This document shows, piece by piece, positions 59,009 through 64,000 of a DNA stretch of 64,000 nt (position 1 is its first letter; each line of letters opens with the position of its first letter). The notes beneath the pieces were generated by a model. The model searched no databases. It was not told the origin of the DNA and worked only from the letters and a program-made list of their open reading frames with translations. Made by a program: the position numbers and the translations under genes. Origin of the DNA: Mesorhizobium tamadayense. GTDB lineage: Bacteria > Pseudomonadota > Alphaproteobacteria > Rhizobiales > Rhizobiaceae. Where the stretch lies: NCBI RefSeq assembly GCF_003863365.1, contig NZ_RQXT01000012.1, positions 1 through 64,000 on the forward strand. The letters run 5' to 3'.

Positions 59009-59381
59009 CGACAAGATCGTCGAAAGCTCTGGTAACGTTTTCCGCGATCTTGGGATTGAACTGACTGCCGAAGAGGCTTTCAAGGTAGATATAGCTCGGG
59101 CAATTACAAAGGTGATTGCGGCACGGAGCTATACTCAGAAGGACGTTGCAGTGATCCTTGGGACGGATCAGGCAAAAATTTCAAATATCGTAAGGGGTCG
59201 CCTAGAGACATTCTCTATCGAGCGTCTCATTCGATATTTGCTTGCGCTAGGCATTAACGTGGATGTCCACCTTTCACAGACAAAGGACCGTAGGAAGGTA
59301 TTGCCGCTAGCCAAAGGGCAACCCGCCCGGCCCGATGAGGGTAGAGTGAAGGTTCATGCTAACGCGGCAGCATGCGGTTAA
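58986..59381 (+). CDS. XRE-family antitoxin (HigA-like)
   Basis: A 131-residue protein with a helix-turn-helix (SYTQKDVAVILGTDQAKISN, about residues 48-67) that fits the HTH-37/XRE antitoxin family. It should neutralise the upstream toxin and repress the shared promoter. Usual members end near residue 100; the tail after HLSQTKDRRKV is basic and may be extra. It is co-transcribed with the toxin. Confidence 0.85.
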   Translation: MPTKRSDSDKIVESSGNVFRDLGIELTAEEAFKVDIARAITKVIAARSYTQKDVAVILGTDQAKISNIVRGRLETFSIERLIRYLLALGINVDVHLSQTKDRRKVLPLAKGQPARPDEGRVKVHANAAACG

Positions 59382-59391
59382 GCTTTTGGGT

Positions 59392-59625
59392 TTAGCGTCC
59401 TAGAAATCGGCGGGCAATTCTCTGTAAGAGCCCGCTGGTCGGAATGTAGATTGAAGTTTGGATCTCGCCTTTATAGCGAGCCCAAGCGAGAGATTTGATG
59501 CGCTCTTTTGCTTCTTGCGGGGACCTCGCCTTGATCTCAATTCCCCATTCCGCATCGCCGTGCCGGTATTCGAAAAGGTACCGGTTGTAACCTCTGTCCG
59601 AACTAGGAAAGGACGTATCAGACAT
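59392..59625 (-). CDS. Hypothetical protein, divergent with DUF1508 gene
   Basis: A 77-residue protein: GYNRYLFEYRHGDAEWGIEI, then KARSPQEAKERIKSLAWARY. This is a protein-like strand/helix pattern. An AGAGGTG ribosome site lies 7 bases before its ATG, inside the coding part of the divergent DUF1508 gene. The two start codons overlap in CATG. Function unknown. Confidence 0.6.
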   Translation of the reverse strand: MSDTSFPSSDRGYNRYLFEYRHGDAEWGIEIKARSPQEAKERIKSLAWARYKGEIQTSIYIPTSGLLQRIARRFLGR

Positions 59626-59791
59626 GTATTTTCACCTCTATCGAGACGCCAACGGTCAGTACCGTTGGACTCTCTACGCGGCGAATAACCGCAAAATCGC
59701 CAACTCTGGCGAAGGCTATTACAACCGGATTGACTGCATCGCCGCAATCAATCTGGTCAAAGGATCGGGGCCAGCACCCATTCGTGAGTAA
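59624..59791 (+). CDS. DUF1508 (YegP-like) small protein
   Basis: A 55-residue protein: MYFHLYRDANGQYRWTLYAA, then NNRKIANSGEGYYNRIDCIA and AINLVK. This is the DUF1508 unit (W-x-L-x-A-N-x-x-x-I-A-x-S-E/G-x-Y). Single-unit members are common; function is unknown. AGGAAAGGA precedes the ATG. A terminator lies about 35 bases after its stop. Confidence 0.75.
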   Translation: MYFHLYRDANGQYRWTLYAANNRKIANSGEGYYNRIDCIAAINLVKGSGPAPIRE

Positions 59792-59824
59792 CTGACCCCG
59801 ATTGGTTAACGGTGAATTAACCTT

Positions 59825-59850
59825 GGCCTCGTTCGCGCGGGGCCTTTTTT
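59825..59850 (+). terminator. Rho-independent terminator
   Basis: GGCCTCG and CGGGGCC form a 7-bp stem (one G-U) with a six-base loop, followed by TTTTTT. It lies after the DUF1508 gene and fits as its transcript end. Confidence 0.8.
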
Positions 59851-59941
59851 CATTCTAGGGCGATGCAGTTAGGAATCAATTACCACGTTCGTCGCACCAT
59901 GTGAAACAGCCTTCGCCAGCGCCCACCGGCGCGGACGCCCG

Positions 59942-60319
59942 TCATGCAGGGTCACGTCTATTGTTCAACAGAGATGAGCTTACACAGGCGGTGCAGGTCG
60001 TCCCATGCAGGCGCTTCAATGCCTTGGAGCGGAACAAGGCCAGCGCGTCTCTTCCGCGCTCATAGGGCGCTGTAGCCGTCCTGAGAACGCCCAGCGCACC
60101 CCGGATCACATGGCCATGCTTGAACAGCGGATTAGGGTTGTTGCGGCGCTTGATTGAGATCGCCCGAGCGTTGAAGCCAGGTTCCAACATGTGAAGCACC
60201 GCCTCGACATGCTTCATGTCTTCAATGAGCTTTTCGGCCTGCGCCTTGTTGGCCTGAAGCTTTCCGCCGATCTCGGCATGAAGCCGGATGAGCGCATAGA
60301 GTGCTGGTTTGTGATCCAT
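59942..60319 (-). CDS. Hypothetical protein, 3' end probably frameshifted
   Basis: The N-terminal 80 residues look genuine: MDHKPALYALIRLHAEIGGK, then LQANKAQAEKLIEDMKHVEA (coiled coil). This resembles a small protein common in rhizobia. After TATAP the pattern is lost. Another frame downstream reads GIEAPAWDDLHRLCKLISVE and stops at 59958, a natural C-terminus. I think one or two indels broke the 3' end. Function unknown. Confidence 0.5.
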   Translation of the reverse strand: MDHKPALYALIRLHAEIGGKLQANKAQAEKLIEDMKHVEAVLHMLEPGFNARAISIKRRNNPNPLFKHGHVIRGALGVLRTATAPYERGRDALALFRSKALKRLHGTTCTACVSSSLLNNRRDPA

Positions 60320-60334
60320 GCCGGAAAGATAGGC

Positions 60335-60830
60335 TCAGGCTGGATTCAAATCCCGTGGCGTTTGCGCCATAATACCGGATCGGCATCCAAAACCCGTCGC
60401 TACGATCGCGTCATATCGCGGCCCGAAGGCGTCGATTGCGAGCGCCAGTGCGATCGGCTGATGATGGTCGAACTCCGTCCCCCCTGGATATTCACGCCGC
60501 GCGTCGGCCATCAGATCAGGCCCACGTCGGCGCATCGCATCGCCTTTTCACGGGCGATAAGCGTTTGCCCAGTACCCGCGCCGCCTGCGATCATCACGCG
60601 CCGATGCCGCGACGGCAGATCCAATATCGCGGGATTGTCGTTCTGTCAGTTCGATGTGGCTCTGCTCCTCTTGGACAAGCCGTGCTGACAGCAACGGGCG
60701 GGTCGTCGATACACATGCGAATATTCGCCGAACCGTTTCAACGCCTCGCGCTCCCAGCACCGAAGATGGACCCTGGCCGTCAGCATGAGCCCAATAGGCA
60801 AAGGCCCGCGTGACCCACTGAGATATTAAG
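60335..60830 (-). pseudogene. 3' remnant of a NERD-helicase gene
   Basis: Reading leftwards from the inserted element, the frame gives LISQWVTRAFAYWAHADGQG, then RPLLSARLVQEEQSHIELTE, which is the linker typical of NERD/UvrD-type helicases. A one-base shift near 60630 leads to HRRVMIAGGAGTGQTLIARE, a Walker A motif with Gln in place of Lys. Further on, YDAIVA is followed out of frame by DGFWMPIR, the expected Walker B neighbourhood with bases missing. Most of the helicase domain is gone. The gene is dead. Confidence 0.75.
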
Positions 60831-60831
60831 A

Positions 60832-60856
60832 CTAGTGGATGGAATCTAACGCTTGG
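60832..60856. repeat. Left inverted repeat of the MBL element
   Basis: On the plus strand, CTAGTGG (60832-60838) is followed after 7 bases by CTAACGCTTGG (60846-60856). Both blocks recur in reverse complement at 61894-61919. Confidence 0.75.
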
Positions 60857-60893
60857 TGCCCACGGCTCACGGCAGCGATCGCGTCCTCGGCGA

Positions 60894-61769
60894 TTATGGC
60901 GGCTGATGATCCTTGAACCAGAATGATGACTGGCGTCGCGAGATAGTTCCCACCGACGGCAAGGGAAAATGCGATGTCATGACGATGCGCCCATTGTCCG
61001 AGCAAGCCTCAAGGAATGCCCACCGCGTCCGACGTGCCTGGTCAGGGTCCGTGTCGTACCGAAAGCTCCAGTCGGGGTATATGCATTGCATCGGCCAATG
61101 CATGAGATCGCCTGAAAACACTGCCCCTACGCCTCGAGATCTCAGGCCGATGGCTACGTGCCCCGGGGTGTGGCCCGGCGTCGGCTCCAGCCACACTTCG
61201 CCATCGAGTTCATAATCCATATCGACAAGCACAGCCCGACCAGCCTCGACGATTGGTAGCACATTGTCCTCATAGGTCCGGTCATCGGCATCGCCGGAGG
61301 CCGCCTGTGCGGCCTCGAACTCGCGCCGCGCCATGATGTAGCGGGCGTTCGGGAATGTCGGTATCCAACGCCCGTCCACCAATCGTGTGTTCCAGCCGCA
61401 ATGGTCGACATGAAGATGGGTGCACAGCACATAGTCGATCTGCTCGGGAGCAACACCTGCATTCGCCAGGCGCTCCAAAAAAGTGCCGTCATTGCGGCGA
61501 TGCCAATGCGGGAAGTATGCGAACGTCTTGTCGTTGCCGACGCAACTGTCGACCAGAATGGTGTGGTGTCCGGTACGGACCAGAAAACTCTGGATGGGAA
61601 GAATGAGCTGGCCGGTTGCCGGCGATATCAATCGGGGCGTGAGCCAATGAAGATGCGGTTCGAGTGCTTCGTCGGTGCAGTCGGGGAACCATTCCGACGG
61701 CGTCTGCAGAGGGTCGCACATCTCCAGAATTCTAGTTACCCAGATATTCCCGATTCTCCAATCATCCAT
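60894..61769 (-). CDS. MBL-fold metallo-hydrolase
   Basis: A 291-residue metallo-beta-lactamase-fold enzyme. The dinuclear metal motif THLHVDHCGW is near residue 120; PTPGHTPGHVAIGL and FSGDLMHWPMQ supply later ligands, and TSHFPLPSVG a final His. It has no signal peptide. Its pattern is that of the broad cytoplasmic lactonase/hydrolase group (some members open acyl-homoserine lactones), so no substrate is assigned. AAGGA precedes ATG 61769. It is the only cargo of the inverted-repeat element. Confidence 0.88.
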   Translation of the reverse strand: MDDWRIGNIWVTRILEMCDPLQTPSEWFPDCTDEALEPHLHWLTPRLISPATGQLILPIQSFLVRTGHHTILVDSCVGNDKTFAYFPHWHRRNDGTFLERLANAGVAPEQIDYVLCTHLHVDHCGWNTRLVDGRWIPTFPNARYIMARREFEAAQAASGDADDRTYEDNVLPIVEAGRAVLVDMDYELDGEVWLEPTPGHTPGHVAIGLRSRGVGAVFSGDLMHWPMQCIYPDWSFRYDTDPDQARRTRWAFLEACSDNGRIVMTSHFPLPSVGTISRRQSSFWFKDHQPP

Positions 61770-61893
61770 TGATGCGATCCTTCTTCGATCGAGGACGGAT
61801 CGCTAGAGATAACATTTGCGGCCAGATGGCGTCAGGCATTTCTTCCGATAGGAGAAGAACGCGCTCGCGATGTGGCCGCGCTTGCGATCGGGT

Positions 61894-61919
61894 TCCAAGC
61901 GTTAGGTCTTAACCACTAG
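61894..61919. repeat. Right inverted repeat of the MBL element
   Basis: On the plus strand, CCAAGCGTTAG (61894-61904) is followed after 7-8 bases by CCACTAG. It is the reverse complement of the left-end blocks. The stop codon of the split NERD gene (TAG) is created by the repeat edge itself. Confidence 0.75.
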
Positions 61920-62401
61920 GTCCCGTCGCCATCGATGATCTCACGAGGCGCATCTGGGCCGACGAGCCCGTCAACACGGTCTAGATCATCCGGGAAGAAT
62001 GCCCTGCGTGCCCCAACGAGAACCTTCCCACGCCACAGCGGGCTCTCCTTCAACTTCTCGAGGATCGCAAATTTCCCCTTCATTCCCTGTTCGAAGGGAG
62101 TCTTGATCGCGTGCTCTTCACCCTGCCTGTCGATGGACACGAAGCGGCCCGTTGTATAGTCAAGGACCACACCGCCGCCCTTCACCTCGATAATCAGAAG
62201 GCCATAATGCGGACGACAAATGAGGAAATCGACCTCTCCGTCTCGTGGCCCTATTCCGTGGGGTTTCGCGATCCACTTGACCGAATGAACAACGAGATAG
62301 TCGTCGCCGAGGCCCGATCGGAACGCCTTGTAGAGCTGCCTCTCGCCAGAGGATTCCGTCAATTCATCGTCTAGCGGTGGAATGCAGATCGCCACGGTCA
62401 C
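61916..62401 (-). pseudogene. NERD nuclease domain, 5' part of the split gene
   Basis: A 161-residue frame starting at GTG 62401 (or a nearby start) encodes a nuclease-related (NERD) domain. The catalytic region is DGEVDFLICRP and LLIIEVKGGGVV, a PD-(D/E)xK-like core, followed by GKVLVGARRAFFPDD. The next residues REIIDGDGT lead straight into the inserted element, which supplies the stop. Together with the remnant at 60335-60830 it made a NERD-helicase protein, a type linked to phage defence in other bacteria. The nuclease part alone may still be expressed. Confidence 0.75.
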
Positions 62402-62428
62402 TGAAACAGGTCGTGAGGCATATGCCAG

Positions 62429-63142
62429 CTACAACTCGCCGCCTCGCTCGTGTAGCCATTTGCGATGCTGCGTATAAGTCGGCAAGACCCTGGCGACCTC
62501 TGCCCAAAACACCGGTGAATGGTCCCGGACTTTTAGGTGGCTCAATTCATGCACGGCAACATAGTCAATCACTTGCGGCGGTAGCTGCATAATCCGCCAA
62601 TGAAAATTCAGCGTTCCTTCGGAACCACACGAGGCCCACCTGAAACCTAGGTCCATGACCTGAACGTATCTTGCAGGGTCTACCCCTACGATCGTCTTCC
62701 ACCTGTTGACAGTGTCATTCAAGTAAGCGTGCGCTGCTCGCGTATAGTGCTGAGCTATCCGCTTATCGCCGGCTGTCACCTGCTCCCGGCGGAATAAAAG
62801 CCGATCTCCGTGGAAGCGAACCGTCGGGGTGGGCGGCCCAGCGGGATCGACATCTATGAGCTTCAGCCGATAATGCTTGCCGAGAAAATGGAACCCCTCG
62901 CCATCAATGAATTCCGGCCGACGGAACACCGTCTCACGACCAATGTCTTTGTGGCTTGCAAGCTTCTGGTGAACCCAAACCAATCTGGTCCTGATCAATT
63001 CGCCGACCTGGCCAATATCGGCATCTTTGGGGAGATGAGCCACAAGCGAAGCATCGCGCTCCACTGTTAAGCCAACGGTCTTCCGGCGCTCGCTGCGCAT
63101 CACATGAAAGGTGAGGTCGTCGACACGGATGGTCTCGCTCAT
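62429..63142 (-). CDS. YgjP/DUF45-type metallopeptidase
   Basis: A 237-residue protein with the zinc-peptidase motif VAVHELSHLKVRDHSPVFW near residue 195, of the SprT/WLM/YgjP (DUF45) family. The N-terminal half is beta-rich (ERRKTVGLTVERDASLVAHL). I set the start at 63142 because ATGA overlaps the hsdR stop, implying translational coupling. Such peptidases accompany type I restriction genes in many genomes; their role there is unsettled. Confidence 0.9.
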   Translation of the reverse strand: MSETIRVDDLTFHVMRSERRKTVGLTVERDASLVAHLPKDADIGQVGELIRTRLVWVHQKLASHKDIGRETVFRRPEFIDGEGFHFLGKHYRLKLIDVDPAGPPTPTVRFHGDRLLFRREQVTAGDKRIAQHYTRAAHAYLNDTVNRWKTIVGVDPARYVQVMDLGFRWASCGSEGTLNFHWRIMQLPPQVIDYVAVHELSHLKVRDHSPVFWAEVARVLPTYTQHRKWLHERGGEL

Positions 63143-64000
63143 GAGGCGAACGCCGCGCGGCTTGCCCGCGCGACCCCCATGCAATCAGCCGCAATTGCAT
63201 CCAGCTCGGCGAATGGGAACAGGTTGCTGCTGTCGAGTTGGCGGAAAACCCACCGCCTCGCTTCCTCTTGTCCGACTGAATTGTCCCAGAAGCCTGCTAT
63301 AGCAGCCTCCTGCCGCAGGTGCCGAACGATTTCCGAAGCCAATTCCGCAAGATCGGTGTCCCTGTCACCGCTCCCGTATCGCATTCGGAGGATCCCGAAG
63401 ATCGGCCCCTCTGTGTACGGGTCGAGCCCGTGATACACTGCCGACGCGGATGACGCCGCCAAGGCTTCATCAATGACTTTCTGAAGCTGCTTTGCGATCT
63501 CGTTCCAGTCTTGCTGATGACTGGTCAGTATACCTTCAAGCCTCTCGCTCAAGCTCTTGAACCTGGCTGGGTCCTTCTCGAACGAAATCGAAATGTGGTG
63601 ACGAAGAGCGTTCTCCATTTCGGCTGCCTTCGCGCGATCGCTGTTCTTGCGCGAGACCTCCGCGGCGAAGTTTGGATCGAGGATTTCGATTGGGGGAATT
63701 TTGGGATCGATGCCATGCGCCTGGATGAAGGCATCGAGCATGGCTTGAACTTTGTGAGCCACCCCGCGAACATCCAGAGTACCGTCCCGATAGAGGTTTG
63801 CCGCAGCCTTTGCGATGAACGCGTAAATCTTCACGTCTTTGGTGAACGGTCTCGCCTCGGGGCGGGGCATGAGAGTATCGAACAGGCCGATGAGGCTCTT
63901 CACCAGAACCAGAAACTGGGCCCGAAACTTCTGGTCCTTGAGCTTCCCAACGCACGTATCGACATAGGCTTGTAGATCCGAACTAAGGGTTATGCCGACA
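63139..64000 (-). CDS. hsdR: Type I restriction endonuclease subunit R, C-terminal part
   Basis: The open frame reaches the window edge without a stop, so the N-terminal nuclease and helicase parts lie beyond 64,000. The visible 287 residues are the helical C-terminal domain of HsdR (EcoR124-like). They include LFDTLMPRPEARPFTKDVKI, then YAFIAKAAANLYR, SISFEKDPARFKSLSERLEG and ARRWVFRQLDSSNLFPF. HsdR translocates and cuts DNA in the type I complex. HsdM and HsdS are not in the window. Its stop overlaps the metallopeptidase start. Confidence 0.85.
   Translation of the reverse strand, partial: VGITLSSDLQAYVDTCVGKLKDQKFRAQFLVLVKSLIGLFDTLMPRPEARPFTKDVKIYAFIAKAAANLYRDGTLDVRGVAHKVQAMLDAFIQAHGIDPKIPPIEILDPNFAAEVSRKNSDRAKAAEMENALRHHISISFEKDPARFKSLSERLEGILTSHQQDWNEIAKQLQKVIDEALAASSASAVYHGLDPYTEGPIFGILRMRYGSGDRDTDLAELASEIVRHLRQEAAIAGFWDNSVGQEEARRWVFRQLDSSNLFPFAELDAIAADCMGVARASRAAFAS

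Larger units (their letters stand above)
60832..61919. mobile_element. Inverted-repeat-bounded insertion carrying an MBL gene
   Basis: A segment of about 1.09 kb bounded by imperfect inverted repeats (CTAGTGG, 7-8 variable bases, CTAACGCTTGG at each end). It splits the NERD-helicase gene between REIIDGDGT and the LISQWVTRAF part. Removing it restores one reading frame. The only gene inside is the MBL-fold hydrolase, and no transposase or integrase is present. I see no target duplication longer than a base or two. A second stem (GCGGCCA 61818-61824, TGGCCGC 61872-61878) lies inside the right end. Confidence 0.65.

Noticed and set aside
60843..61907. Integron attC-like site (RYYYAAC ... GTTRRRY) around the MBL gene
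   Set aside because: The two core-like motifs are about 1 kb apart rather than 60-140 bases, and no attC-like fold or integrase is present; simple inverted ends fit better.

Overview
The window reads as a chromosomal segment of a rhizobial alphaproteobacterium, most likely Mesorhizobium or a close Phyllobacteriaceae relative. The basis is the high GC content, a Tad/Cpa pilus operon of rhizobial type, a tandem glycine riboswitch before fused-type gcvP, a class I PHA synthase, and several intergenic palindromes of a kind I know from rhizobial genomes. No database search was possible, so all names rest on motif and family recognition.

Core half (about 1-47,000). In order: a YaiI/DUF188 protein, a DUF1345 membrane protein, a cytochrome b / twin-arginine molybdopterin oxidoreductase pair, a frameshifted GNAT gene, the glycine riboswitch with gcvT-gcvH-gcvP, a GGDEF protein, a minus-strand Tad pilus operon (cpaB-cpaC-small lipoprotein-cpaE-cpaF-tadB-tadC-tadD), parE, a FUSC transporter, a DUF2336 protein, a MaoC/CitE-like pair, a nitroreductase with a doubly frameshifted flavin reductase, a broken outer-membrane porin gene, an acyltransferase, thrS, a class D beta-lactamase homologue, yidD, a LysR regulator, a NifU/SufU-type scaffold, folE, hisI, a patatin, DUF6434-recJ, glpX, hom, an aminotransferase, a lipoprotein, phaC and an M15-type D,D-peptidase lipoprotein. 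Most of this is housekeeping: one-carbon/glycine metabolism, threonine/methionine and histidine biosynthesis, gluconeogenesis, DNA repair and topology, and PHB storage.

Accessory half (about 47,029-64,000). It starts at tRNA-Glu(TTC), a typical island integration site, although no integrase is visible. What follows is a patchwork of short, lower-GC and often decayed genes: a frameshifted excisionase-like gene, a stand-alone ATP-dependent DNA ligase, an exported thermonuclease with an excalibur domain, a run of small exported cysteine-containing proteins, DUF3102-like and HEPN-like remnants, a RelE/HigA-type toxin-antitoxin pair, and a divergent gene pair whose start codons overlap. At the right edge is a defence cluster: the 3' part of a type I restriction hsdR, a coupled YgjP/DUF45 metallopeptidase, and a NERD-helicase gene.

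The most notable observation is that the NERD-helicase gene is split by a segment of about 1.09 kb. The segment carries one metallo-beta-lactamase-fold hydrolase gene, is bounded by imperfect inverted repeats (CTAGTGG...CTAACGCTTGG), and has no transposase. Removing it rejoins the helicase reading frame. This looks like a non-autonomous, cargo-bearing insertion into an anti-phage-type gene. The helicase part has decayed further: a frameshift, Walker A lysine replaced by glutamine, and internal deletions.
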